DNA of 64,000 nucleotides from Veillonellaceae bacterium (GTDB taxonomy: Bacteria; Bacillota; Negativicutes; Veillonellales; Veillonellaceae), in contig CAAFUR010000021.1 of assembly GCA_900766245.1 (NCBI GenBank), positions 1 through 64,000 of the forward strand, in the 5' to 3' direction. Shown here piece after piece: positions 16,001-25,343 of the stretch. The notes beneath the pieces are model-generated. The model ran no database searches, was not told the origin of the DNA, and saw only the letters and a program-made list of their open reading frames with translations. The translations under genes were made by a program, and so were the position numbers. Within the stretch, counting starts at the first letter, position 1; every line of letters starts with the position of its first letter.

Positions 16001-17737
16001 ATGAATAAAAAAACAAAGATTGTTTGTACCATGGGACCTAGTACAGATAGTTTAGAAATGGTAGAATCCTTATTGCGAGCAGGTATGAACGTGGCACGTT
16101 TTAACTTCTCTCATGGTTCTCATGAAGAGCAAGCAAAGCGTATGGAGCTCGTTCGCTTAGCCTCTACTAGAACAGGTATTCCAGTGGCATTAATGCTAGA
16201 TACAAAAGGCCCTGAAATTCGCCTTGGCTTATTCAAAGAAGGCAAAGTGTGTTTAGAAGAAGGACAAGCTTTTACGTTGACTACAAGAGATGTGGAAGGA
16301 ACGAAGGAGATTTGCTCCGTGAATCATGCGGGATTGCCAGAAGATGTGAAAGAGGCAAAACAAATTCTCTTATCTGATGGATTAGTGACATTGCGTATTG
16401 ATTCTATCGAGGGCACGGAGATTCATACGACTGTTATGAACACGGGTATGATGAGCAATCGCAAACGAGTGGCTGTACCAGGAGTATCCTTATCCTTGCC
16501 GCCAGTGTCGGAACAAGATGAAAAAGATTTGGTATTTGGTTGTGAAATGGGTGTGGACTATGTAGCAGCTTCTTTCATGCAACGGGCTAGCGATGTAGTG
16601 GCCATTCGTCGTATTTTGGAATCCAAAGGGGCAGATATTCGCATCATTTCTAAAATCGAAAATGAAGAAGGTCTTAATAATTTAGATGATATTTTAGAAG
16701 TGTCTGATGGATTAATGGTGGCTCGTGGTGACTTGGGTGTAGAGATTCCAGCCGAAGAAGTGCCTGTATTGCAAAAAATGATGATTCAAAAATGTAATGC
16801 CGCCTCCAAGCCTGTTATTACAGCGACCCAGATGTTAGAGTCCATGGTAACCAATCCAAGACCTACAAGAGCAGAAGCTAGTGACGTTGCGAATGCCATA
16901 TTAGATGGTACTGATGCGGTCATGTTATCTGGGGAAACTGCAGGGGGGGACTACCCATTGGAAGCGGTCACAACTATGGCTCGTATTGCAAAAGTAACAG
17001 AAACATCTGATTTATATGTGAATAGTAATCATACAGTACCGTTAGAAGAAGCAAAAACGACAGATGCTATTTGTTCTGCTACTGTTGAAGTAGGACGTTC
17101 TTTGGGAGCTAGTGCGATCATTACTTGTACTGAATCGGGTATTACAGCCATGAGTATTTCTCGTCATCGTCCAAACTGTCAAATTATTGCAGTAACACCA
17201 CATGAACACGCTGTACGTCGTATGCAGTTATACTGGGGGGTGACACCGATTCAAGGACCATCCCACTCCAATTCAGATGAAATGGTACACTGCGCTATGA
17301 GTGCCGCCTTAGGAGAAGGATTGATTCAATCTGGTGATTTAGTGGTTGTTACAGCTGGTGTGCCATCTGGCTTATCTGGTACAACTAATATGATTCGTGT
17401 TCATGTCACTGGTAATGTATTGATTAAAGGTCGCGGAGTTGGTAAACTATCTGTAACAGGACCAATCCATCACGCTGACTCTACAGAGCCTATGGCAGAT
17501 GGAAGCATTCTAGTAGTTCGTGATTTAGAACCAGAATATATGGAACTAGCAAAACGAGTTGGTGCTATTATTACAGCAGAAGAAGGATACACATCGACAG
17601 CAGCGATTGCAGGTATTCAGTTTGGTATTCCTGTCATTTTAGGTGCTCATGATCAATCGCAATTGACAAATGGTCAAGTGGTAACTGTGGATGGCATTCG
17701 TGGTAATGTTTATGAAGGTATTGCAAACGCAAGATAG
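16001..17737 (+). CDS. pyk: Pyruvate kinase with C-terminal PEP-utiliser-type domain
   Basis: 578 residues. Converts PEP and ADP to pyruvate and ATP. Core motifs: TKIVCTMGPST, ARFNFSHGSH, MLDTKGPEIR, the active-site lysine in IISKIENEEGLNNLDDI, MVARGDLGVEIP and TATQMLESM. After residue about 480 comes the extra mobile domain of Bacillus-type kinases (GKLSVTGPIHHADSTEPM to the end). In this domain the position that is His in the TSHAA motif of related phosphotransfer domains is Thr (TSTAAI, T533), so it cannot act as a phosphocarrier. It is 10 bases after dnaE with AAGGAGATAG as ribosome site. Confidence 0.97.
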   Translation: MNKKTKIVCTMGPSTDSLEMVESLLRAGMNVARFNFSHGSHEEQAKRMELVRLASTRTGIPVALMLDTKGPEIRLGLFKEGKVCLEEGQAFTLTTRDVEGTKEICSVNHAGLPEDVKEAKQILLSDGLVTLRIDSIEGTEIHTTVMNTGMMSNRKRVAVPGVSLSLPPVSEQDEKDLVFGCEMGVDYVAASFMQRASDVVAIRRILESKGADIRIISKIENEEGLNNLDDILEVSDGLMVARGDLGVEIPAEEVPVLQKMMIQKCNAASKPVITATQMLESMVTNPRPTRAEASDVANAILDGTDAVMLSGETAGGDYPLEAVTTMARIAKVTETSDLYVNSNHTVPLEEAKTTDAICSATVEVGRSLGASAIITCTESGITAMSISRHRPNCQIIAVTPHEHAVRRMQLYWGVTPIQGPSHSNSDEMVHCAMSAALGEGLIQSGDLVVVTAGVPSGLSGTTNMIRVHVTGNVLIKGRGVGKLSVTGPIHHADSTEPMADGSILVVRDLEPEYMELAKRVGAIITAEEGYTSTAAIAGIQFGIPVILGAHDQSQLTNGQVVTVDGIRGNVYEGIANAR

Positions 17738-17746
17738 GAGGTAACT

Positions 17747-18445
17747 ATGGAGTATCGTATTCCTACACAAGCAGATACGGTGGTAGTAGAAGAAATTGTA
17801 AATCGTAAATTACGAAATTCTATGCTTTGGATGGTATGGGGCTTATTGACTACAGCCATCATTGGATTTATGGCGTTGACGAACTCTAGTTGGTTGCGCT
17901 TTGCCCATTCCAACTTTAATATCATTTTGTTAGCCGAAGTGGCGGTGGTGTTTTTATTTTCCTTCCGTCAATACACGGCGTCTAACACATTTTTGAAAGC
18001 TATGTTTTTCCTCTATTCTATCATGAATGGATTGACCTTGACCGCCATCGCGTTACACTATTCCTTTGAGGTGGTCGTGTATGCGTTAACAGGAGCTGTA
18101 GCAGTGTTTGGTAGCTTTGCCTTTTTAGGGGTAGTGGTAAAAAAAGATTTGTCTGGATTAGGCACATTTTTAATGGGGGCAGTGATTGCGCTACTCATTG
18201 CTAGTTTGATTATGATGTTCTTCGGTGCTAGCGACTTTGGATTATTAGTATACAGCTATATAGCCGTAGGGATTTTCTCCTTATTTACTATGTATGATGT
18301 ATATCGCATTAAACGGACCATAATGGAAGTAGCTTATGAAGATGAAAGTGTCCTAGAACGTGTTGAATTGATTGGTGCTTTAGGTTTATATCTAGATTTT
18401 ATCAATATTTTCATCAATCTACTTCGCATTTTCGGTCGTCGATAA
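17747..18445 (+). CDS. Bax inhibitor-1/YccA family membrane protein
   Basis: 232 residues with seven hydrophobic segments. Family features: an N-terminal cytosolic helix, repeated LTxxA and GAxxxFG... in the middle (LTGAVAVFGSFAFLG), and the acidic C-terminal DVYRIKRTIMEVAYEDE and GALGLYLDFINIFINLLRIFG, which carry the conserved di-aspartyl-type pH sensor and the C-terminal tail. Bacterial members are thought to be pH-sensitive calcium leak channels or FtsH modulators. It is nine bases after pyk with AGGAGGTAAC, the last gene of the dnaE-pyk unit. Confidence 0.9.
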   Translation: MEYRIPTQADTVVVEEIVNRKLRNSMLWMVWGLLTTAIIGFMALTNSSWLRFAHSNFNIILLAEVAVVFLFSFRQYTASNTFLKAMFFLYSIMNGLTLTAIALHYSFEVVVYALTGAVAVFGSFAFLGVVVKKDLSGLGTFLMGAVIALLIASLIMMFFGASDFGLLVYSYIAVGIFSLFTMYDVYRIKRTIMEVAYEDESVLERVELIGALGLYLDFINIFINLLRIFGRR

Positions 18446-18481
18446 TGTATCGTTAATTTGTGAGAGCACATATATATAAGG

Positions 18482-18505
18482 GGGGAGCTATAAGCTCTCC
18501 CTTTT
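18482..18505 (+). terminator. Terminator of the dnaE operon
   Basis: GGGGAGCT and AGCTCTCCC arms, then TTTT. Confidence 0.85.
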
Positions 18506-18570
18506 AGTATGCAAATCTTTCGATATATGAGATAATATATAGTAGAATAACACAAGTAAGGAGGTTGTAT

Positions 18571-19473
18571 ATGGAAGCAAAAGAATGGCAAACCTTCGTC
18601 ACAGTGGTGGAAGAAGGCAATATTACGAAAGCAGCAGAAAAATTATTTCTTTCACAACCTGCATTAAGCTATCGATTAAAGCAAGTAGAAGATATATTAG
18701 GGCGCCCCTTATTAATTCGCGCTAATGATGGCATTGCGTTAACTGCAGAAGGCGAGCTGTATTACGATTATTGTCGACGTATGATTCGGTCTCGGGAGGA
18801 ATTGCGACAAAATATTGGAAAGGTGACAGGAAAAATACAAGGTACCTTAAAAATTGCTGCATCCATTAATTTTGCGGACTATGAGTTGCCTCATTTGCTC
18901 AATAATTTCACAAAACAATATCCTAAGATTCGTATTGAAGTGAAGACCGGGTATAGCTCCCATGTGAATAAAATGTTTAATTCTGGAGAGGTGATGATTG
19001 CCTTTGCCCGTGGGGAATATAATCATGTGCCGAATGGGGTGCGTCTTTTTGATGAACCCTATTGTTTAGTCTATAAACATCCTGTGGATTACAAGGAATT
19101 ACGGGATATTCCGATGATTAACTATCGCACGGATGGATCTATTGCAACAGTGGTAGAAAATTGGAAGAAAGAACATAGCGTGGGAGATGTGAGACCAGCC
19201 ATGGAACTGGACTCTATGGTGACTTGTCGTCACTTCGTACGAGAAGGACTAGGTTGGGCTATTTTGCCGTATTTAGGATTAGGTAGTTGCCGTGAACATG
19301 GTATTTATGTAGAACCTTTACGGATGAAAGATGATCGTCCATTGGTACGTTCTACCTATTTGTTCCATGATGAAGTAAGTACAAAGCTAATTGCAGTGAA
19401 AACTTTCATTGATTATGTAACAGAGTATTACGAAAATCACCAAATCGTTACCTTACCAGGGTATACTAGCTAA
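18571..19473 (+). CDS. LysR-family transcriptional regulator
   Basis: 300 residues from the ATG at 18571 (AAGGAGGTTGTAT upstream). A TTG six bases earlier is less likely. An N-terminal winged helix (TFVTVVEEGNITKAAEKLFL, SQPALSYRLKQVEDILG) is followed by the effector-binding domain from residue about 90. It is encoded upstream of, and in the same direction as, the DASS carrier and citDEF. A role in citrate regulation is plausible from position only, because two hairpins and a 650-base gap separate them. Two hairpins follow the stop. Confidence 0.92.
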   Translation: MEAKEWQTFVTVVEEGNITKAAEKLFLSQPALSYRLKQVEDILGRPLLIRANDGIALTAEGELYYDYCRRMIRSREELRQNIGKVTGKIQGTLKIAASINFADYELPHLLNNFTKQYPKIRIEVKTGYSSHVNKMFNSGEVMIAFARGEYNHVPNGVRLFDEPYCLVYKHPVDYKELRDIPMINYRTDGSIATVVENWKKEHSVGDVRPAMELDSMVTCRHFVREGLGWAILPYLGLGSCREHGIYVEPLRMKDDRPLVRSTYLFHDEVSTKLIAVKTFIDYVTEYYENHQIVTLPGYTS

Positions 19474-19506
19474 GAGGATAGTGTGCTTATGGTAAGTAAA
19501 AGAATG

Positions 19507-19542
19507 GCTCTACCTATTTACATAGGTAGGGCTTAAATTTTT
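19507..19542 (+). terminator. Terminator after the LysR gene
   Basis: CTACCTAT and ATAGGTAG arms with flanking GC, followed by TTAAATTTTT. Confidence 0.75.
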
Positions 19543-19595
19543 ATATGAACGGGATTCGTATTTGATAAAGTACATATAGTAAGTATTACGTATGG

Positions 19596-19621
19596 AGCGC
19601 AGCTAATAGAGTTGCGCTTTT
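19596..19621 (+). terminator. Second hairpin downstream of the LysR gene
   Basis: AGCGCA and TGCGCT arms, then TTTGTTG. Weaker than the first. Confidence 0.5.
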
Positions 19622-20126
19622 GTTGTGTGTAGTTTTCATTGTAGCTGAAGCCTTTTGTAGGTAACCATCTTTTACTTTCACTATGTTCCAATATTTTGCA
19701 ATGAAAAATTGTTCTAACAGTAAATTTGATTACTTTAGAATACTATAAACGTACTGTTAATGTATATGAAAGTAGCAATTATCATAGATATATATCATAA
19801 AAATAGGAATAATTTAGTAGGAATAGAATAAGAACCGCATGATACCTATGTTTATAAAACATTACTTAAACGCATGAATGAAGCATTTTTAGGGATAATA
19901 AAATTTTTATAAGCCTTATAAAGTATTTTTATTTTTATCGCCTGAAATGATTGGATATAATGAGAGCGTAGAAAGACCTAGACAATTGCACGTTCTAGTA
20001 TTCTAGTAAGTGGTGAACCGCCCTTATATATAATTATTGATATAGTAAGTTTCACGTTTATAGAAAGTAAGAGTGCAAGCAACATAGGCAATGTATTTAT
20101 ATCTTAATGTAGTAAGGAGACACAAG

Positions 20127-21548
20127 ATGAACAAAAAAATCATCAATGCCTTGATTACGTGGGCTATCCCATTGATAATCTGGTTCACTCCAGCTCCAGA
20201 AGGCTTAGCTGACGGCGCTTGGAAATTGTTTGGCTTTTATTTAGCCGCTATCGTAGGGTTGGTATTAAAACCATTCCCAGCTCCAGTAGCAGTATTATCT
20301 GCCATTGGTGCCTCTGCATTATTCTTAAATAATCCGAAAGAAGTATTGTCTGGATATGCATCTACTACAACTTGGTTGATCTTTGCGGCATTCTCCATTT
20401 CTGTAGCTTTCGTAAAAACAGGATTGGGTCGTCGTATTGCTTACCATATGATCGATGCGTTTGGTCATACAACACTTCGCCTTGGCTATGTAACAGCGTT
20501 GTTGGATGGAATTATTTCCCCAGCTACACCATCTAATACAGCTCGTTGTGGTGGTATCGTATTCCCAATCATGAACTCCGTAGCGAAATCCTTGGGTTCT
20601 GAGCCTGGTGAAACAGCGAACAAAGTAGGTCGTTACTTGATGACTAATACATATATGGTAACAAAAGTAACTTCTCTTTTATTCTTAACAGCTATGGCAC
20701 CAAATGCGTTAGCAGCGGATTACTTCAAAAAAATCCTAGGCCTTTCTATTGACTGGGTAACTTGGGCAGTGGCTTTATTCGTACCTGGTTTGATCTTGTT
20801 ATTAATTACTCCATTCGTATCCTATATATTAAACAAACCTGAATTGAAAGAAATCGACAATAAGAAAATTGCTCGTGAAGGCTTGGCAGAACTAGGTCCT
20901 GTATCCACAGGTGAAAAAGTATTAATTGCTATTTTCTTCTTATCCTTACTTGGATGGGCTTTACCATCTATCCTTGGTATGGTAGGTATTAAATTTAAAT
21001 TAGATGCTACAGCAGTAGCATTGGTAGCGATGGTATCTTGCTACATCTTCGGTGCTATCAAATGGGAAGATGCTCTTCAAAACAAAGGTGGCTGGAACAC
21101 ATTGATCTGGTTCGGTGGTATCCTTGGCTTATCCGGTGCGTTAACAAAAGCAGATTTCTTCATCTGGTTAGCAAAAGTGTTAGAAGCACAAATGAACTTC
21201 GGGCATCATGAAATGTTAGCTCTTGTAGTGATTGCAGTATTATCTGTTGCTGTTCGTTATTTGTTCGCATCCGGCAGTGCTTACATTGCAGCCATGGTAC
21301 CAGTATTCTTTACAGTTGGTAAAGTGGCGGGCATTGACCCTTGGACATTAGGCCTTGTGATCTTTATGACAAATGCCTTTGGTGGTGCTGTTACTCACTT
21401 TGGTGGTGGACCTGGCCCAATCGTATTCGGTGAAGGCTACAACGAAGTTCGCCAATGGTGGGTAACTGGTGCAGTAGTGGCTGTATTAGGCTTAATTGTG
21501 ACACTTGGCTTTGGTCCAATTTGGTGGTCCATTGTAGGCTTAATCTAA
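20127..21548 (+). CDS. DASS (SLC13) family anion carrier, probable citrate transporter
   Basis: 473 residues from the ATG at 20127 (AAGGAGACACAAG). An in-frame ATG at 20091 has no ribosome site. About 12 membrane segments. The first substrate/sodium motif is SPATPSNTARCGG, and the second half carries GGAVTHFGGGPGPIVFGEGY. This fits the CitT-type subgroup that exchanges di- and tricarboxylates. citD, citE and citF follow, so citrate or a citrate:succinate exchange is the likely job. Specificity is inferred from context. A terminator-like hairpin (21590-21632) separates it from citD. Confidence 0.9.
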   Translation: MNKKIINALITWAIPLIIWFTPAPEGLADGAWKLFGFYLAAIVGLVLKPFPAPVAVLSAIGASALFLNNPKEVLSGYASTTTWLIFAAFSISVAFVKTGLGRRIAYHMIDAFGHTTLRLGYVTALLDGIISPATPSNTARCGGIVFPIMNSVAKSLGSEPGETANKVGRYLMTNTYMVTKVTSLLFLTAMAPNALAADYFKKILGLSIDWVTWAVALFVPGLILLLITPFVSYILNKPELKEIDNKKIAREGLAELGPVSTGEKVLIAIFFLSLLGWALPSILGMVGIKFKLDATAVALVAMVSCYIFGAIKWEDALQNKGGWNTLIWFGGILGLSGALTKADFFIWLAKVLEAQMNFGHHEMLALVVIAVLSVAVRYLFASGSAYIAAMVPVFFTVGKVAGIDPWTLGLVIFMTNAFGGAVTHFGGGPGPIVFGEGYNEVRQWWVTGAVVAVLGLIVTLGFGPIWWSIVGLI

Positions 21549-21589
21549 TAAGTCTTACTCTATCAAGTAGATAGTATTTTTGGTTTATG

Positions 21590-21632
21590 AAGTCAGAATC
21601 CAGTGATTCTATATCACTGGTCTCTGACTTTT
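21590..21632 (+). terminator. Hairpin between the DASS carrier gene and citD
   Basis: AAGTCAGA..CCAGTGAT pairs with ATCACTGG..TCTGACTT, then TT. Partial termination here would lower lyase expression relative to the carrier. Confidence 0.75.
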
Positions 21633-21667
21633 CATACTATAGTTTGATGTAATAGAAAGGATTTGCT

Positions 21668-21937
21668 ATGAAACATCTAGTGAAAGCAGCTATGGCTGGC
21701 TTTGATGAAAAAAATGATGTATTGGTAACGGTTGAACCAATTGCATCTGGTATCGAAGTAGAATTAAAATCAAAAGTTGAGCGTGCTTATGGTAAGCATA
21801 TTCGTGCTTTCATTGAAGCCACTGTAAAAGAAGCAGGCTTCGATGGCGTGAAAGTGACTGCTATCGACAAAGCAGCTTGGGATTATACGATTAAAGCCCG
21901 TGTATTGGGTGCATTAGAAAGAGGGAGCGCAGAATAA
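21668..21937 (+). CDS. citD: Citrate lyase acyl carrier subunit (gamma)
   Basis: 89 residues. The small subunit that carries the 2'-(5''-phosphoribosyl)-3'-dephospho-CoA arm through which acetyl and citryl groups move. The family start KHLVKAAMAGFDEKNDVLVT contains the serine-equivalent attachment region. In CitD proteins the modified Ser lies in AMAGTLESSDV, and here the corresponding stretch reads AMAGFDEKNDVLVT, so no Ser is evident at that place. The stop overlaps the citE start (AATAATGA), consistent with coupled synthesis of the complex. Confidence 0.93.
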   Translation: MKHLVKAAMAGFDEKNDVLVTVEPIASGIEVELKSKVERAYGKHIRAFIEATVKEAGFDGVKVTAIDKAAWDYTIKARVLGALERGSAE

Positions 21938-22869
21938 TGAGCCGATTAACTGAATTAGCAAAAAAACGTTTATCTCGTTCCATGATGTTCGTACCAGGTA
22001 ACACACCTAAAATGATTAATAGTGCTGATATCCACGGTGCCGATTCCATCATGTTTGATATTGAAGACTCTGTAGCAGTCACTGAAAAAGATACAGCTCG
22101 TTTATTGACAGCAGAAGCTTTGAAAACTTTAAAATTCAAAGGTGAAACAGTGGTTCGTATCAACCATCCTACACAAACCCCATATGGTTATGCTGACCTT
22201 GATGTCATCGTACCAGCAAAACCTGACTTGATTCGTCTTCCAAAAACAGAAGATGTATCTGAAGTAGAAATCGTTGCTAAGAAAATTGAAGAAGTAGAAA
22301 AAGCGAACGGTTGGGAAGAAGGTACTATCAACATTATCGTAGCTATCGAATCCGTAAAAGGTCTATACAATGTACGTGAAATCGCACAAGGTCCTCGTGT
22401 AGTAGCAATCGCACTTGGTGCAGAAGATTATCGTGCAGACCTTCGTACAGGTAAACATAAACCAGCTCATGAATTGTTATTTGCTCGTCAAACAATCCTT
22501 CATGCAGCTCGTGAAGCAGGTATCCGTGTGCTTGATACAGTATTCTCCGATGTGAAAGACCCACAAGGTTTCCGTGAAGAAGTAGAATTCATCAAAGCCC
22601 TTGGTTACGATGGAAAATCTTGCATTCATCCAAGCCAAATCAAAATTATCCATGAAGTATTCACGCCAGATGAAAAAGAAATTGCGCATTCTGTAAAAGT
22701 GTTGAACTCTTATGCAGAAGCACTTCGCAACAATAAAGGCGTTATCGCTGTAGATGGTAAAATGATTGACGGTCCTATCGTAGTACGTGCACAACGCGTG
22801 GTAGATAAAGCCCGTGCAGCAGGTATCAAAGTAGAGCTTGAGGAAGGAGCAGAAATCGATGTTAAATAA
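21937..22869 (+). CDS. citE: Citrate lyase beta subunit (citryl-CoA lyase)
   Basis: 310 residues, TIM-barrel of the HpcH/HpaI-CitE family. It cleaves the citryl thioester to acetyl-thioester and oxaloacetate, with Mg2+. Visible: SMMFVPGNTPKMI, DSIMFDIEDSVA (metal Asp/Glu), VRINHP, IRLPKTE, VAIESVKGLYNV, ALGAEDYRADL and GKSCIHPSQI. The start has GAGGGAGCG just upstream, within citD. The end overlaps citF by 11 nt. Confidence 0.97.
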   Translation: MSRLTELAKKRLSRSMMFVPGNTPKMINSADIHGADSIMFDIEDSVAVTEKDTARLLTAEALKTLKFKGETVVRINHPTQTPYGYADLDVIVPAKPDLIRLPKTEDVSEVEIVAKKIEEVEKANGWEEGTINIIVAIESVKGLYNVREIAQGPRVVAIALGAEDYRADLRTGKHKPAHELLFARQTILHAAREAGIRVLDTVFSDVKDPQGFREEVEFIKALGYDGKSCIHPSQIKIIHEVFTPDEKEIAHSVKVLNSYAEALRNNKGVIAVDGKMIDGPIVVRAQRVVDKARAAGIKVELEEGAEIDVK

Positions 22870-24409
22870 AATTGGTCGCGATATTCCTATGGAATTAGAA
22901 TGCCTTCAAGGTCGTCGTGTATATGAAGGTCAATTCGCTATGGCAGAAACTGGTACCCGTGCAGGTAAACCAGTGAAACTTCACACTCCAGGTGAAAATA
23001 AATTACTAGGATCTATCGATGAAGCTATTGAAAAAGTAGGCTTGAAAGATGGTATGTCCATTTCCTTCCACCATCATTTACGTAATGGTGACTATGTAAT
23101 GAAACTTGTAATGGACCGTGTACAAGCCAAAGGAATCAAAGATATTACAATCCTTAACTCTTCCTTAGCTCCTTGTCATGAGTTCTTAATCGATATGATT
23201 AAAAATGGTACAGTAACAGCCATCGAAACATCTGGTCTTCGTGATGCATTGGGTAAATTCTTAAGCTTGAACCCAGGCGTATTAAAACGCCCAGTAGTAA
23301 TTCGTTCCCATGGTGGACGTGCTCGTGCAGTTTGCACTGGGGAAGCTCACATTGACGTAGCTTTCATGGGCGTACCTGCTTGTGATCGCCGTGGTAATGC
23401 CACAGGCCGTAAAGGTAAATCTGCTTGCGGTGCTTTAGGCTATGCTATGGTTGACTCTCATTATGCAGATCAAACTGTATTGTTAACAGATAATTTAATT
23501 GACAATGTATACCCAATCTCCATCCCTCAAACAGATGTAGATTACATCGTAGAAGTAGAGGCTATTGGTGATCCAGAAGGTATCGCATCTGGTGCTGTGG
23601 GAATTACGAAAAACCCTGTACAAATTAAAATTGCGGAAATGGCAACAGAATTCCTTGATGAAGCTGGTATTATCCAAGAAGGTTTCTCCTTCCAATTGGG
23701 CGCTGGTGGAGCTCCATTGGCAGTAGCTAAATTTATCGGCGAAAAATTAGAGAAAAAAGGCGTTGTTGGTGGATTCGGTGTTGGCGGTGCTACAGGCGTA
23801 CTAGTAAGCATGCTTGAAAAAGGTCACATCAAAGCGATTTATGATACACAAACATTTGATACAACAGCAGCGGCATCTTTGGATACAAATCCAAATCATA
23901 TCGAAATGAGCGCATCCATGTACGCAGACCCTACAACAGACTGCATGACAAACTACTTAGATGTAGTATTCTTGGGCGCTACAGAAATCGATACAGATTT
24001 CAACGTAAACTGTATGACTGACTCCAATGGTATCTTGATGGGTGCTTCTGGCGGTCACTCCGATACAGCGGCAGGTGCAAAAGTAACTGTTATCACTTGC
24101 CCATTAATTCGTGGTCGCTTACCAATGATTCGTGAACGTGTGGAAACAGTTATCACTCCAGGTGAAAGTATCGACGTGTTGGTAACAGAACGTGGTATTG
24201 CAATCAATCCAAATCGCCAAGATTTGATCGAACGATTCAAAGATTCTAACTTACCAATTTATACAATTGAAGAGTTACAACAAATGGCGTACGACATGGT
24301 TGGTAAACCAGAAGGTATTGAAGTATCTCAAGACCCTAAAGATGTAGTAGCTATCATCGAATATCGTGATGGTTCCATCATCGACGTAGTACGTAAACCA
24401 TTACTATAA
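22859..24409 (+). CDS. citF: Citrate lyase alpha subunit (citrate:acetyl-ACP transferase)
   Basis: 516 residues from the ATG at 22859 (GAGGAAGGAGC upstream, inside citE). A frame extension to 22838 is not supported. CoA-transferase-type fold with GLKDGMSISFHHHLRNGDYV, VIRSHGGRARAV, EGFSFQLGAGGAPLAV and GGHSDTAAGAK. It swaps acetate for citrate on the ACP arm. It ends the citDEF unit at a strong terminator. The activating ligase citC and the prosthetic-group genes citX and citG are not here, so they must lie elsewhere if the enzyme is functional. Confidence 0.97.
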   Translation: MLNKIGRDIPMELECLQGRRVYEGQFAMAETGTRAGKPVKLHTPGENKLLGSIDEAIEKVGLKDGMSISFHHHLRNGDYVMKLVMDRVQAKGIKDITILNSSLAPCHEFLIDMIKNGTVTAIETSGLRDALGKFLSLNPGVLKRPVVIRSHGGRARAVCTGEAHIDVAFMGVPACDRRGNATGRKGKSACGALGYAMVDSHYADQTVLLTDNLIDNVYPISIPQTDVDYIVEVEAIGDPEGIASGAVGITKNPVQIKIAEMATEFLDEAGIIQEGFSFQLGAGGAPLAVAKFIGEKLEKKGVVGGFGVGGATGVLVSMLEKGHIKAIYDTQTFDTTAAASLDTNPNHIEMSASMYADPTTDCMTNYLDVVFLGATEIDTDFNVNCMTDSNGILMGASGGHSDTAAGAKVTVITCPLIRGRLPMIRERVETVITPGESIDVLVTERGIAINPNRQDLIERFKDSNLPIYTIEELQQMAYDMVGKPEGIEVSQDPKDVVAIIEYRDGSIIDVVRKPLL

Positions 24410-24428
24410 GATATTTATAGTAGGCAAT

Positions 24429-24461
24429 AAAAGAGACTAGACCTTTGGTCTGGTCTCTTTT
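24429..24461 (+). terminator. Terminator of citDEF
   Basis: AAAGAGACTAGACC pairs with GGTCTGGTCTCTTT and is followed by T residues. Confidence 0.9.
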
Positions 24462-24616
24462 CTGCATATACTTGCGAAGATACAAGGGTATAAGGCAATA
24501 ATACAAGTCTTACAATAAAGAAATTGTTGTTTATTTTTATGGTTGTCATATCGCCTTATATACTTTATCATAGAATTATAATGTATACTCTATATTAGTA
24601 AGGAGAGGTGTTACTT

Positions 24617-25342
24617 ATGAAACAACCATTAATCGGTATCTCAGGTTCTCATATGATTGACCAAGGCGGTCCATTTCCAGGATATAAACGATCCTATGTG
24701 AATGATGATTATGTGCAGTCTGTATTAGAAGCAGGCGGCATTCCTGTGATTATTCCATTCCAAGAAGATGAAGCAACATTGAAAGCATTGGTAGAACGAT
24801 TAGATGGTCTCATTCTTTCAGGTGGTCATGACATTGCCCCACAATTTTATGGAGAAGAGCCAGAGCGTGGATTAGGTGCTATATGGCCAGAACGCGATAT
24901 CTTTGATATGCGTTTATTAGCTTTCGCAAAAGAATGCAAGCTTCCTATCATGGGGATTTGCCGTGGACATCAAATTATCAACGTTGCTCATAAAGGATCC
25001 TTATATCAAGATCTACCTGCCTTTGCTACGATTAAGCATTCGCAAAACCAAACAGCAGGATTGCCAACGCACTCTATGGTGATTGAAAAGGATTCTAAAC
25101 TATTTGGTATCTTAGACTCTGAAACAGTGATGGTTAACTCTCATCACCACCAAATTGTGAAAGAAGTAGGAGAAGGCTTGCGTGTAGTAGGCCGTGCTAA
25201 AGATACTGTCGTAGAGGCTATGGAAGGCACAGACTACCCATACCTACGTACATACCAATTCCATCCGGAAATGATGCGTCATACAGAGTTGAATGCAGCG
25301 ATTTTCAAAGACTTTGTAGAGGCAGCTAAGAAAGAGGCCTAG
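24617..25342 (+). CDS. Class I glutamine amidotransferase-like peptidase C26 (gamma-glutamyl hydrolase type)
   Basis: 241 residues from the ATG at 24617 (AAGGAGAGGTGTTACTT). It belongs to the PuuD/C26 group that hydrolyses gamma-glutamyl amides such as gamma-glutamyl-GABA. The nucleophile elbow is MGICRGHQIIN, the oxyanion region LSGGHDIAPQFYGEEP, and the second catalytic His/Glu is in QFHPEM. An amino-acid permease starts one base after the stop, so the pair probably imports and processes an amino compound. The rest of the putrescine pathway is absent, so the substrate is open. Confidence 0.9.
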   Translation: MKQPLIGISGSHMIDQGGPFPGYKRSYVNDDYVQSVLEAGGIPVIIPFQEDEATLKALVERLDGLILSGGHDIAPQFYGEEPERGLGAIWPERDIFDMRLLAFAKECKLPIMGICRGHQIINVAHKGSLYQDLPAFATIKHSQNQTAGLPTHSMVIEKDSKLFGILDSETVMVNSHHHQIVKEVGEGLRVVGRAKDTVVEAMEGTDYPYLRTYQFHPEMMRHTELNAAIFKDFVEAAKKEA

Positions 25343-25343
25343 T

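Larger units (their letters stand above)
19474..20126 (+). other. Long intergenic leader between LysR gene and DASS carrier
   Basis: No reading frame of note. The first 150 bases hold two terminators. From 19700 the sequence is very AT-rich. A TATAAT lies at about 19956-19961 (GGATATAATGAGAGCG), so the DASS/citDEF message may start near 19970 with a leader of about 155 nt before the start at 20127. I see no known riboswitch in it. Operators for a LysR protein would be expected here, but none is certain. Confidence 0.5.
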
